Source: Arachidicoccus soli
GTDB lineage: Bacteria; Bacteroidota; Bacteroidia; Chitinophagales; Chitinophagaceae
Assembly (NCBI RefSeq): GCF_003600625.1
Contig: NZ_CP032489.1
Location: forward strand, 186,001-250,000
Direction: 5' to 3'
Length of the DNA stretch: 64,000 nucleotides
Position numbers and translations under genes: made by a program. Below are positions 53,486 through 63,568 of this stretch, in pieces. The notes under the pieces were generated by a model, which was not told the DNA's origin, did not search any database, and saw only the letters and a list, made by a program, of their open reading frames with translations. Numbering within the stretch: position 1 is the stretch's first letter; every line of letters begins with the position of its first letter.

Positions 53486-53775
53486 ACGGAGCTCTAATAA
53501 TCTTTTATACTGTTTTTATTCCTATAAAAGTGGTATTCATAGCTTGCGCTTCAAACAGTATTTAGCCAACCACCATTGAAGCCGGCTACCCTTAGACCTT
53601 GAACTACATATGGACATTTTCTCATAGTTTTCCAAATTAGTCCCGTTTTAAAATTTTCAATCATTAAGATTACAGGACCCTGATTGAGAGAATATTGCCA
53701 AGGAGAAATCCAGCCATTTGGATTTGCACCGATTTCGGGAAATGTAGGATTGAAACTGGCATCGAAACCATATTT
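53335..53775. repeat. Right copy of the 441-bp direct repeat
   Basis: Same sequence as 51289-51729. This copy supplies the intact 3' end of the GH144-type gene and a stray 3' end of the YkuK gene. The 315 bases between the transposase start (53235) and the glucanase stop (53551) hold only the right IS end and this duplicated stretch; no further gene. Confidence 0.92.
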
Positions 53776-54882
53776 GCTATGTTCTTTTAATTCTAATTGG
53801 TCAATAGAATGTTTAATGGTTTTCAAAACGATTTCCGAAGCAAATGGAAGTGAAGTAACAGCCGCCCAGGGCGAAATGGTGCCATCGTCTGGCCCAAATG
53901 GTATACCGCGGGCAATATAGTCGTAAAAGGTACGTTGTATACCATTTACCTTCATTTTGCAAAAGCCCGGGCCATTACTTGCAGTAAAACCCCAGGAGTC
54001 CTCGTTGTAATGAAAAAAATGAGCAGGGTTGTCTATTGCATACAATTGTTGTACCCTAGTAGCTCTTTTACTGTTTTCAAAATAATCTATACCGCTTTGT
54101 TTATTTATTTCGTCTGTAATACCCTTAAAATCAAGCCATACCTGAGACATTTGATGAATGAATAAAGGCCCTGCATAGAAATATTCAATGTTATATAGTT
54201 TTTTCCATTCAAAAGTTTTTATCCACTTTTTGTAGCCCTTATTTTTTATAGGAAATGTTGGAGAACCCATGGCAAATATATAGAGTAGATGTGCTTCAGA
54301 ATATTTATCGTCCCAATTATATGGAAGAAAGCCTGTTTCAGGTTTCCAACCATGTGAAATAAAATCACTGCCATTCAGTGCCCATTGCCAATCAACGCGC
54401 CTATAGATATTCTCTGCTAATTGGCAAATTTCCTTTTCTTCTTTATTTTTTCCTGAAAAATAATTACCCACCGTTAGCACACCTGCTATGAGGATTGCTG
54501 TATCAATAGTTGATAATTCACAGCTCCAAGCACGTTTGCCTGTTTTCATATCAATAAAGTGATAATAAAAACCCTTGTAACCCGTTGCGTCTTTTTCTGA
54601 ACTTTGAGGAGCATTATATAAAAATCGTAATAGCTTTAAAGTCTTTTGTGCAGCTTCTTTTCGCGAAAAGTATTTATTTTTATCAGCAACTATATAAGCA
54701 CTCAAACACATTCCCAAACCCGCTACACTGCAAGGGGACTTGGGCATAGTGCTATCTTTTATCAGTCCGTTTTTGGGATTTATTTCTTTTAAGAAATATT
54801 CAAAAGTCTCCTTTTGCAGATTATTTATCAGTGCGAAATCTTGACTGGTAAATTTGTAAGGAGTTTTATTATTTTCTTTCAT
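53551..54882 (-). CDS. GH144-type glycoside hydrolase (Glycoamylase domain), probable endo-beta-1,2-glucanase
   Basis: A 443-residue protein with the Glycoamylase (PF10091-type) domain over most of its length: FTSQDFALINNLQKETFEYF at the start, SVAGLGMCLSAYI, CELSTIDTAILIAGVL, and GWISPWQYSLNQGPVILMIE near the end. GH144 enzymes, first studied in a Chitinophaga species, cut beta-1,2-glucan. No signal peptide is visible, so this copy appears cytosolic, which is unusual for the family. Its start overlaps the end of the GH39 gene by 14 bp. Its 3' end lies in the right 441-bp repeat. Confidence 0.88.
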   Translation of the reverse strand: MKENNKTPYKFTSQDFALINNLQKETFEYFLKEINPKNGLIKDSTMPKSPCSVAGLGMCLSAYIVADKNKYFSRKEAAQKTLKLLRFLYNAPQSSEKDATGYKGFYYHFIDMKTGKRAWSCELSTIDTAILIAGVLTVGNYFSGKNKEEKEICQLAENIYRRVDWQWALNGSDFISHGWKPETGFLPYNWDDKYSEAHLLYIFAMGSPTFPIKNKGYKKWIKTFEWKKLYNIEYFYAGPLFIHQMSQVWLDFKGITDEINKQSGIDYFENSKRATRVQQLYAIDNPAHFFHYNEDSWGFTASNGPGFCKMKVNGIQRTFYDYIARGIPFGPDDGTISPWAAVTSLPFASEIVLKTIKHSIDQLELKEHSKYGFDASFNPTFPEIGANPNGWISPWQYSLNQGPVILMIENFKTGLIWKTMRKCPYVVQGLRVAGFNGGWLNTV

Positions 54883-56344
54883 CTTTTAATTCTATGGTAA
54901 TGCAAGCTGAGCTTTGAGCAGGCAATGAAAGAGTATAGTATGCTGCTTGCAAATTAGTTTTAAATTGAATACTTTCTTCTTGTAATCTTGATGCAACTAT
55001 TAAGTCTTTAATTTCTATTTCATTGAGATAATCTTTTGACCCATTTTCTTCCCAGATCTTTCTGGGATTACTATGATTACTATCAATTTTTTGAATATAT
55101 GCATTTGAAATCTTAGAAATGTTTTTTAGTTGTATGGTAATTGTTTCATTATTTATTTTGTGTTTAGGTAAAGCCCAATTTGTAGCTAGGATATTTATTA
55201 TCTTTTCTTTTCGAATGATCCACACATCAACGGTGTCATGCTTCCCTGATACTTTTAAAAACTCTTCGCCCAAATGATGTAGTAGTTCAAATGCCCGATA
55301 AGAAGGTTTGGGAATTCCATAAATATTCATTAGGCCAAATCCACCATGAAAAGGTATTGAGCAAAGAAAATTTTCGCTGAAAATATCAGAGAATGTCCAA
55401 TAGCTATAGCCTTCCACAAGATTTCTAGCTTCCATAACTGTTTTTATGATAAAGGCCGCAGCATAAGGCCTGTCGTGCAGTTCGTCAAATGGATTAGAAG
55501 AGGTGCACCATTCCGTGTAATAGACCGGAAGAGCCTTTGCTTGCTTTTTCACTTTGCGTGCTTCTTCGCGCAATACGCTTCTTTTACTTTCGGAAAGTTG
55601 AGTGATCGTGTCATCTCCGGGCTTACCAAAAGCATCAGTAGGATAATGATGGGTGGAAATAAAATCTAAAGGAACTTTTTCTGTTCTACAAAATTTTACG
55701 AATGCTGAGATCCACTGATTATCAGCTGTTGCAGGCCCACCGACACGAAAAGATTTGCTGACTGACTTTATCGCACTTGCCGTTGTTTGATATAGTTTAA
55801 AATATTCTTCTTGGGTTCCTCGCCAAAAGGATTGTAGATTTGGTTCATTCCAGACTTCAAAAAACCATTTACGAACTTCTTCTTCCCCATATCTATCTTT
55901 TAAATGTGTGATGAATGTTTTGATGACAGTCCGCCAATCTGAATATTTTTTCGGCGGGTTGATATTACCATGATAGCTAAATACTGTATCATTTCCTGAT
56001 GAAATAGCAGTGGGCATGAATGACAATTCCATAAAAGGCTTCATGCCGATAGACAATAGGAAATCACAAATTTGATTTGCGTTGAAAAAAGAAAAAATAC
56101 GCTGTGCATTGGCATCTTGTGGATTGTTTGATACATAAGTGTACATGTCATCGGACAATATCCCATGAAATCGTATACGCTTGAATCCGAGTTCTTTGTG
56201 ACATAATTGCAATTGTTTTTGCCAGTCAGCTCTTAACGCCATTGAGGCATGTGCACTCCCCACTATTTCTTCCCAGAAATGCGGGAATGCTTCGCCAGAT
56301 TCTTTCAAATTGCAACTAAACGTTGTTGCTTTACTTTTTGTCAT
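54869..56344 (-). CDS. GH39-like glycoside hydrolase (beta-xylosidase type)
   Basis: A 491-residue TIM-barrel hydrolase. The acid/base Glu167 is in FFEVWNEPNLQSFW and the nucleophile Glu278 in ALPVYYTEWCTSS, the pairing and order of clan GH-A family 39; the C-terminal beta-domain begins near residue 370. No signal peptide, so probably cytosolic. GH39 enzymes act on xylosides, iduronides or other glycosides; the linkage here is not known. It is translated just before the GH144-type gene (14-bp overlap), so the two probably process one glycan in the cytosol. Confidence 0.88.
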   Translation of the reverse strand: MTKSKATTFSCNLKESGEAFPHFWEEIVGSAHASMALRADWQKQLQLCHKELGFKRIRFHGILSDDMYTYVSNNPQDANAQRIFSFFNANQICDFLLSIGMKPFMELSFMPTAISSGNDTVFSYHGNINPPKKYSDWRTVIKTFITHLKDRYGEEEVRKWFFEVWNEPNLQSFWRGTQEEYFKLYQTTASAIKSVSKSFRVGGPATADNQWISAFVKFCRTEKVPLDFISTHHYPTDAFGKPGDDTITQLSESKRSVLREEARKVKKQAKALPVYYTEWCTSSNPFDELHDRPYAAAFIIKTVMEARNLVEGYSYWTFSDIFSENFLCSIPFHGGFGLMNIYGIPKPSYRAFELLHHLGEEFLKVSGKHDTVDVWIIRKEKIINILATNWALPKHKINNETITIQLKNISKISNAYIQKIDSNHSNPRKIWEENGSKDYLNEIEIKDLIVASRLQEESIQFKTNLQAAYYTLSLPAQSSACITIELKDERK

Positions 56345-56377
56345 TCTAAGCAGATTTATTTATAATAGTCACAGGAA

Positions 56378-56548
56378 CTAGGGCTCTATATCTTGTGTGT
56401 CGTATGGCTTTTGTTGCTCGGTTCTTTGTGCGGACTGATCTTTTTTTCGCATCCATTTAATAATAAAAAATACAAGAACAACAATGCCGATAATAATGAC
56501 CGGGATGGTCATTAACATGATGCCGATAAATAATATAACTGAAAGCAT
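56378..56548 (-). CDS. Small single-helix membrane protein
   Basis: A 56-residue protein: one long hydrophobic segment (SVILFIGIMLMTIPVIIIGI and VVLVFFII) and a charged tail (KWMRKKDQSAQRTEQQKP). A TTG at 56572 would add eight residues; the ATG at 56548 is preferred. It lies 33 bp upstream of the GH39 gene on the same strand. No family recognised. Confidence 0.6.
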   Translation of the reverse strand: MLSVILFIGIMLMTIPVIIIGIVVLVFFIIKWMRKKDQSAQRTEQQKPYDTQDIEP

Positions 56549-56780
56549 AATTGAAGGTTTTAAAGTTAACAATTAAAATACCTTTTGCTTGATGGTAATG
56601 GATAAATGTAGTGGTTAAGGAGCTGAATTTGCATCCTTTAAGAATTGCATTTTACCAAGGAGTTTCATTGTACATAGTACAAATGTTATTCCAAAAATAA
56701 ATTGTAGAAATAAAAACGGAGTCAACAATAAAAACTGGTGAAAATTTTTCAGGGAAAGATAAATGGCAAAAGACGTTGTA

Positions 56781-57866
56781 CTAATATTGCTGTCCTATCC
56801 ATACAGCACCACCTATGCTGGGTCTTTTTGCACCTGTATTATTGAGCACAGTATTCTCTTCTCGCCAACGAAGAAGTCCTAGAAAGGCCATAATCAAGGC
56901 TTCTTTGTATTGAATAATTTTATCATCCGGTATGATAATATCTATTTGATGAACTGCTAAAAGTTCTTTTAATCTAATAATTAAAAACTGATTATATGCC
57001 CCACCACCCGTCACCAATATTTGCAAGCTTCTCCTATTGCTTTTATGCGTAACTGCATGCATGATTTGAATAGCCATATGCTCAGTATAAGTTCGCAAAC
57101 AATCTTCTGGGTTAAGATGAAAGCTTTCTACAACAGGTAATATCTCTTCTTTCAAATATTGATTGGATAAAGATTTTGCTCCCTCTTTCTGATAATATAA
57201 CAATGAATTTAATTGGTCCAATAGCTCATCGTTGACATTGCCATTTGCTGCCAAATCTCCATTTTCATCAAAAGGAAAACCTGCTTTTTCTGCAAAAAAA
57301 TTGAGCGCTTGATTAGCCACGCAAATATCAAATGCATTTACATTTTCTTGTTCGTGAATGGCAATATTGGCGATACCTCCCAAATTTAAAAAGCAATTGT
57401 AATTATTGAAAAGGAATTTTTCACCTATGGGTACAATAGGTGCACCTTCTCCACCTAAAGCTACATCTAAGGCGCGTAAATCGCTGATAACATTCGTAGA
57501 AGTAATTGCTGCTATTTGAGCTGCATTACCAATTTGTGTGGTAATGAACTTTTGAGGATTGTGAAATATCGTATGCCCATGGGAAGCAATCATTTGTATT
57601 TGGTGTTCCAGTTGGTATTTTTTAATAAATGAATTTACTTGGTCGCCAATGTAACGTCCAAAATCATTATCCAATTGCACAAATTCAAATGCATTTAATT
57701 GACTTGCTTGGGAAAGCCTTTCTTTCCAATTATATTTAAAATCATTTGTTTCAGCATTATTTATAGAAAAACTCCATTCTCCTCGTATTTCTTCAAATGT
57801 TACAAAAGCAATATCCAGTCCATCCAAAGAAGAGCCACTCATCAATCCAATTACACGATAAATCAT
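56781..57866 (-). CDS. anmK: Anhydro-N-acetylmuramic acid kinase
   Basis: A 361-residue kinase that phosphorylates and opens 1,6-anhydro-MurNAc during cell-wall recycling. The N-terminus YRVIGLMSGSSLDGLDIAFV, ASHGHTIFHNP, GGEGAPIVPIGE and ILVTGGGAYNQFL match AnmK along the whole length. Cytosolic, single gene, divergent from upp across 65 bp. The 232 bp on its 3' side, up to the small membrane-protein gene, are AT-rich and empty. Confidence 0.94.
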   Translation of the reverse strand: MIYRVIGLMSGSSLDGLDIAFVTFEEIRGEWSFSINNAETNDFKYNWKERLSQASQLNAFEFVQLDNDFGRYIGDQVNSFIKKYQLEHQIQMIASHGHTIFHNPQKFITTQIGNAAQIAAITSTNVISDLRALDVALGGEGAPIVPIGEKFLFNNYNCFLNLGGIANIAIHEQENVNAFDICVANQALNFFAEKAGFPFDENGDLAANGNVNDELLDQLNSLLYYQKEGAKSLSNQYLKEEILPVVESFHLNPEDCLRTYTEHMAIQIMHAVTHKSNRRSLQILVTGGGAYNQFLIIRLKELLAVHQIDIIIPDDKIIQYKEALIMAFLGLLRWREENTVLNNTGAKRPSIGGAVWIGQQY

Positions 57867-57931
57867 AATCTAAAATTTTGCCTTGCAAATATAACGGTCA
57901 TTAAATCATAAATATCATTTATCTTAGCTTT

Positions 57932-58585
57932 ATGGTAGTAAATCTAAGTGAAAAACATAGCCTCATTTGCAACTGGGTAAGCGAATTGAGAGATATTTCA
58001 GTTCAAAGTGATCGAATGCGTTTTCGTAGAAATCTAGAAAGAATAGGAGAAGTCGCTGCTTATGAAATAAGTAAATTGTTAGCTTGGAAAGAGATGGAAA
58101 TTCAAACACCTTTAGGGACGCATAAAAGTATGGTTTTGAAAGAACAACCCGTTGTCGCCACTATTTTAAGAGCAGGATTGGCAATGCATCAAGGCGTACT
58201 TAGTTATTTAGATAAAGCAGATAATGCGTTTGTTTCTGCTTTTCGAAAACATAATGCTGATGGAAGTTTTGATATTATTTTGGATTATGTAAGTAGCCCA
58301 GCTATTGAAAATAGAGTATTAATTATTTCAGATCCCATGTTGGCAACAGGTACTTCTTTGGCAAAAACAATTATGGCGCTTAAAAAATTGGGAAGTCCCT
58401 CTCAGATATACATTGTAGCGGCTATTGCTTCAAGACAAGGTATTGAATATTTACAAAATATTTTGGGTAATGATGTACATTTATGGTGCGGAGATATTGA
58501 CGAGATTTTGAATGAACACGGTTATATTGTTCCGGGACTAGGGGATGCTGGAGATTTAGCTTTTGGAGAAAAATTACAATCTTAA
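57932..58585 (+). CDS. upp: Uracil phosphoribosyltransferase
   Basis: A 217-residue enzyme that makes UMP from uracil and PRPP. The PRPP loop is LIISDPMLATGTSLAKT, ATILRAGLAMHQGVLSYLD is the substrate region, and YIVPGLGDAGDLAFGEK the uracil-binding end. A TATCTTAG box with one mismatch is at 57920, close to the ATG. Confidence 0.95.
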   Translation: MVVNLSEKHSLICNWVSELRDISVQSDRMRFRRNLERIGEVAAYEISKLLAWKEMEIQTPLGTHKSMVLKEQPVVATILRAGLAMHQGVLSYLDKADNAFVSAFRKHNADGSFDIILDYVSSPAIENRVLIISDPMLATGTSLAKTIMALKKLGSPSQIYIVAAIASRQGIEYLQNILGNDVHLWCGDIDEILNEHGYIVPGLGDAGDLAFGEKLQS

Positions 58586-58666
58586 TGTTATGAAAGGAAA
58601 TATTTAGCACAAGTTTTGTAAGTAAGTGGACTTATGCAATTATTTTTGCTTAGAAATTTTATACAA

Positions 58667-60082
58667 ATGAATCATTCGGTTTTAAAAAAAATAGGGTTAG
58701 TTTTTCTTATCATTTGCTTGATAGGAAATTTGAGCGTTTTTGCGCAAGATAAAGACAACAATCATTTTATTTATATTCAGGCAAAAAGTAAGCAGCCATT
58801 TTATGTTATTTTAAATAGAAAGGTGTTTAGCTCATCTTCTATTGGTTATTTGATTATTCCAAAACTGCAAGACGGGACCTATAATTTAAGAATTGGGTTT
58901 CCTAAACAAGATGCGCCTGAGCAAAATTATAGTTGCGTAATTAGTGGCTCTGATATGGGCTATTCATTGCAAAAAAATGATAATGGAGATTTGGGGCTAT
59001 TGAATTTGCAAACAAAATCATTTATTGCCTCTAAAGGCAGTACATCTCTGGAAGATCAATATGCTGTTAATACACCAAAAAAAGCGGCGGTGAATGATAA
59101 AGAGCATATTCCAAAAAATGAGGAATCTGCAAATAATGTTCCGTCAAATAATGCTTTTGGGCAAATGCTTTCCGGCGCAATTAATGACCCCACACTAAAC
59201 AAAAAAGTCACTAATACACCACCGCCTGCAGATTTATCGAAGCAAGAAGAACAAAATACCACGCATGAAGTTGCGGCTGTAGTAAATAATCAAGATCAGA
59301 CAAATAGTACCCAAGAATCGCCTAGGACAAATTTAAACTCCGCAGATTTACTAGATGATTCGCAAACTTATGGCGTTATCAAGTCAAATGAAAAAGTTAT
59401 AGATAATGGCACTAAAATGACTTTTGTTTTGTTTAATAGTCACTCTACTGATACAATAACTATATTGGTTCCTTCCCCTTCGGATATGCCTCAAGAAAAA
59501 GAAGTCGTGACCTCTGGCATTACCGCACATTCAAACGAACCTTCTAATAATAATAGTTTGGCGCTTTTCTCCAACAGCTCTGGTATGGCAACAGATGGAG
59601 AAGATATTCCAGTGAAGAGGAGAAAGAAGAAATTTGTAGACATGGGCTCCAATCAATCTGACGATCGTGCAAATGCAGCTTCTGGAAAGACTGTTGATAA
59701 TCCATTTTTTAATAAATCTGCTGATGCCTCCAATAATGATGGAGCTGGCGCAACAGATGCGGTAGCTGTAGATAATTCAACATTAACTGCAAATTGTGAT
59801 AATCCACTTTCCGGTAAGGATTTTAATAAAATGCAGAAAAAGATGGTCGCTAAATCAAACGATGATCAAATGATTGCGATTGTAGATAAATATATAAATG
59901 GAAAATGTGTGACGACACAACAGGTAAAGCAACTGGGTGGTTTATTCTTGTCTGATGCGGGTCGTTTTGCGCTGTATCAGGATGCATATAGTCATGTAGC
60001 CGATAAAGAAAATTATGGCACGCTTCAAAGTCAGTTATTAGATACTTATTTTAAGAATCGTTTCCTTAAGATGCTAAAATAA
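58667..60082 (+). CDS. Secreted protein with C-terminal DUF4476 domain
   Basis: A 471-residue exported protein. The ATG at 58634 would put an odd extension before the signal peptide; the ATG at 58667 gives MNHSVLKKIGLVFLIICLIG ending VFAQ and is used. Residues 25-120 look like a beta-sandwich (FIYIQAKSKQPFYVILNRKV), 130-370 are a low-complexity Asn/Ser/Pro/Thr-rich linker, and about 385-470 form DUF4476 (MQKKMVAKSNDDQMIAIVDK, QLGGLFLSDAGRFALYQDAY). Function unknown. Confidence 0.85.
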   Translation: MNHSVLKKIGLVFLIICLIGNLSVFAQDKDNNHFIYIQAKSKQPFYVILNRKVFSSSSIGYLIIPKLQDGTYNLRIGFPKQDAPEQNYSCVISGSDMGYSLQKNDNGDLGLLNLQTKSFIASKGSTSLEDQYAVNTPKKAAVNDKEHIPKNEESANNVPSNNAFGQMLSGAINDPTLNKKVTNTPPPADLSKQEEQNTTHEVAAVVNNQDQTNSTQESPRTNLNSADLLDDSQTYGVIKSNEKVIDNGTKMTFVLFNSHSTDTITILVPSPSDMPQEKEVVTSGITAHSNEPSNNNSLALFSNSSGMATDGEDIPVKRRKKKFVDMGSNQSDDRANAASGKTVDNPFFNKSADASNNDGAGATDAVAVDNSTLTANCDNPLSGKDFNKMQKKMVAKSNDDQMIAIVDKYINGKCVTTQQVKQLGGLFLSDAGRFALYQDAYSHVADKENYGTLQSQLLDTYFKNRFLKMLK

Positions 60083-60102
60083 ACAATGCTACTATTTAAT
60101 TA

Positions 60103-60837
60103 ATGCCGCGATATTTTTTAGAATTATCCTATAAAGGAACTGCCTATAAAGGTTTTCAGTTTCAGCCAAATGTTCCAACTATTCAGGGTGAAGTAGAAAA
60201 TGCTTTCTTAACTATTTTAAAACAGCAAATAAAATTCACTACTTCTTCCAGAACGGATGCGGGTGTCCATGCCAGACAGAATTTTTTTCATTTTGATATG
60301 GAGACCCATCTATCTTCCGGTATATTATATAATTTAAATGCACTATTACCACCCGATATTTCCTTAAAAAATCTTTTTGAAGTAAGTTCAGAACAACATT
60401 CCCGTTTTCATGCTACTTCGCGTGTGTACCGATACTATATATATAGAAATAAGAATCCTTTTTTAGTGGATAGAGCTTGGTATTATCCATTTAATCTTGA
60501 TAAAGACAAATTGCAGCAAGCAGCAGATCTGCTTTTAAGACATACCGATTTTACGTCTTTTTCTAAGAGAAATACACAAACGCATTCTTTCATATGTGAT
60601 ATACAAAATTCATGTTGGTATACAGAAGGGGATTGTTTGATTTATCAAGTGGAAGCCAATAGATTTCTCCGAGGTATGGTGCGCGCCTTAGTGGGTACAA
60701 TGCTTAAAGTGGGCAGATCACTTATTTCTCTTACTGATTTTGAAGAAATTATTAAAAGAAAAGATTGCAGTTTTGCCGACTTTTCTACACCTTCTCAGGG
60801 TTTGTTTTTAGAAGCAGTTAGATTTCCTTTCTTATAA
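60103..60837 (+). CDS. truA: tRNA pseudouridine(38-40) synthase
   Basis: A 244-residue pseudouridine synthase acting in the tRNA anticodon arm. The catalytic Asp is in TSSRTDAGVHARQNFFHF; YLELSYKGTAYKGFQFQPN at the start and RFLRGMVRALVGTMLKVG near residue 190 are typical of TruA. 20 bp after the DUF4476 gene, probably in the same transcript. Last protein gene before the rRNA operon. Confidence 0.96.
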   Translation: MPRYFLELSYKGTAYKGFQFQPNVPTIQGEVENAFLTILKQQIKFTTSSRTDAGVHARQNFFHFDMETHLSSGILYNLNALLPPDISLKNLFEVSSEQHSRFHATSRVYRYYIYRNKNPFLVDRAWYYPFNLDKDKLQQAADLLLRHTDFTSFSKRNTQTHSFICDIQNSCWYTEGDCLIYQVEANRFLRGMVRALVGTMLKVGRSLISLTDFEEIIKRKDCSFADFSTPSQGLFLEAVRFPFL

Positions 60838-60861
60838 TTCCGAAGATTTTCCTCTTTTCAG

Positions 60862-60893
60862 TAATATTTATTCGTTCTTAGGAATAAATATTA
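60862..60893. other. AT-rich perfect hairpin after truA
   Basis: A 12-bp perfect stem (TAATATTTATTC with GAATAAATATTA), loop of 8, lies 24 bp after the truA stop. No T-run follows, so it is a weak terminator at best; it may still mark the 3' end of the truA message. Confidence 0.45.
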
Positions 60894-60956
60894 TGGGTAT
60901 AAAGCTTGAATTCATTGGGTTTTAGGAGGGTTAGGGAATTAAATTAGATAAAAGAT

Positions 60957-60986
60957 TTGGTAGAATAGATAATGTTATTATCTTTG
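60957..60986 (+). promoter_or_regulatory. rRNA operon promoter P1
   Basis: TTG (60957-60959), 19-bp spacer, TATCTTTG (60979-60986). The segment TTATTATCTTTGCACTCC recurs almost exactly at P2. The 502 bp between truA and 16S otherwise hold the second promoter and the leader and no gene. Confidence 0.85.
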
Positions 60987-61120
60987 CACTCCCGAAACGG
61001 AAAAAGGGGATAAAAGATCTTAGAAAAAGTTGGGAATAATTATTTGTAAGTGGTTGTAGGTAAGGGGTTTAAGAGGGATGAGAGCGGGTTAAAAGCAAAT
61101 AAAAAAAACTTGAAAAATAT

Positions 61121-61151
61121 TTGGTGGTAAATAAAAAGGTTATTACCTTTG
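61121..61151 (+). promoter_or_regulatory. rRNA operon promoter P2
   Basis: TTG (61121-61123), 20-bp spacer, TACCTTTG (61144-61151), followed by CACTCC as at P1. The two promoters are 165 bp apart in the same orientation. Confidence 0.85.
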
Positions 61152-61202
61152 CACTCCACAAAAACGGCGGATAACTTAGTGATGAGTTATTGGTTGCAAG
61201 CT

Positions 61203-61232
61203 AAGACGCAAGTCTTGAAAAGTTCTTTGAAA
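61203..61232 (+). promoter_or_regulatory. boxB/boxA-like antitermination sites in the rRNA leader
   Basis: A small hairpin AAGAC-GCAA-GTCTT (61203-61216) is followed by GTTCTTTGAAA (61222-61232), resembling the boxB-boxA order of rRNA leaders. A similar GTTCTTTAAAT occurs in the spacer at 62953. Confidence 0.5.
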
Positions 61233-61233
61233 G

Positions 61234-61252
61234 GAAATTGAAATAACAGTAA
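61234..61252 (+). other. 5' arm of the 16S rRNA processing stem
   Basis: GAAATTGAAATAACAGTAA can pair with TTACTGTTGTTTCATTTC at 62920-62937 (one bulge, one wobble), enclosing the 16S gene, as expected for an RNase III cleavage stem. Confidence 0.6.
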
Positions 61253-61339
61253 GGAAGACACTACGAAGCGTTAGAAAAGAAACACAAATTTTGACGCCTA
61301 TTTTTCGAGAGAAAATTAGTCAGTTCAGACAAAACATTT

Positions 61340-62867
<1,528 letters not shown>

Positions 62868-62919
62868 TTAGAGTAACGCATTTTTGATGAGTATACACTA
62901 TTCATTAAAGATAGTAGTA

Positions 62920-62937
62920 TTACTGTTGTTTCATTTC
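62920..62937 (+). other. 3' arm of the 16S rRNA processing stem
   Basis: Pairs with 61234-61252 (see there). Confidence 0.6.
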
Positions 62938-62952
62938 TTTTTAAGATATTAA

Positions 62953-62963
62953 GTTCTTTAAAT
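62953..62963 (+). promoter_or_regulatory. boxA-like site in the 16S-tRNA spacer
   Basis: GTTCTTTAAAT resembles boxA and matches the leader site at 61222 in its first seven bases. The rest of the 198-bp spacer holds an 8-bp tandem repeat (ATTATCAA twice, ATCATCAA once, 63022-63045). Confidence 0.45.
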
Positions 62964-63065
62964 TAAGTGAAGTACTAGTGGCCAATGGGAATAAGACGAA
63001 TTTTTGGGTCAGTTTGAAATAATTATCAAATTATCAAATCATCAAATTGGCGCCTTCATAAAAAC

Positions 63066-63139
63066 AGTCTCGTAGCTCAGTTGGTTAGAGCACTACACTG
63101 ATAATGTAGGGGTCTCCAGTTCAAATCTGGACGGGACTA
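63066..63139 (+). tRNA. tRNA-Ile (anticodon GAT)
   Basis: 74 bases with a full cloverleaf: acceptor AGTCTCG with CGGGACT (one T-G pair), D-arm GCTC..GAGC, anticodon loop CTGATAA and T-arm TCCAGTTCAAATCTGGA. CCA is not encoded. Standard position between 16S and 23S. Confidence 0.97.
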
Positions 63140-63194
63140 CTCAAAGCGATTAGCAAATTAGCGATTTGGCTAATTAGTTAATTCTCTGAAACTT

Positions 63195-63268
63195 GGGGGG
63201 TTAGCTCAGTTGGCTAGAGCATCTGCCTTGCACGCAGAGGGTCATCGGTTCGACTCCGATATCCTCCA
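63195..63268 (+). tRNA. tRNA-Ala (anticodon TGC)
   Basis: 74 bases: acceptor GGGGGGT with ATCCTCC (two G-T pairs), anticodon loop CTTGCAC, T-arm ATCGGTTCGACTCCGAT. CCA is not encoded. Confidence 0.97.
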
Positions 63269-63459
63269 CATTAAATGAAAGATAGGTAAAAGAAGTATAA
63301 TAATGGATCATTATTACTTCAGTAGTTCTTTAGATAATAAGATGTAACCGAAACAGAGGGTTAGAAGGATCGTATCCTTAACATCAGCAGTTTTCATTTT
63401 GAGATAACGGGGTTAATTAAAGAATTAACAGGTTATCAAAACATCAGGATGGAAGAAAG

Positions 63460-63470
63460 ATCTTTGACAT
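63460..63470 (+). promoter_or_regulatory. boxA-like site before 23S rRNA
   Basis: ATCTTTGACAT, about 100 bases before the 23S start, resembles the leader boxA and is a common feature at this place. The remaining bases of the 300-bp tRNA-Ala to 23S spacer show nothing else I can name. Confidence 0.45.
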
Positions 63471-63568
63471 ATTGGGAAAGCAAAAACAATAAAGAGTAAC
63501 GAGAAGCGTATAGCGATATACGTGACTCAAACAAATAATAATGGGAACATTATTATGATTTCAAATTT

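Noticed and set aside
63022-63045. Short repeats checked as a possible CRISPR array
   Set aside because: Unit is 8 bp, tandem without spacers, and no cas genes are present; no CRISPR array was found in the window.
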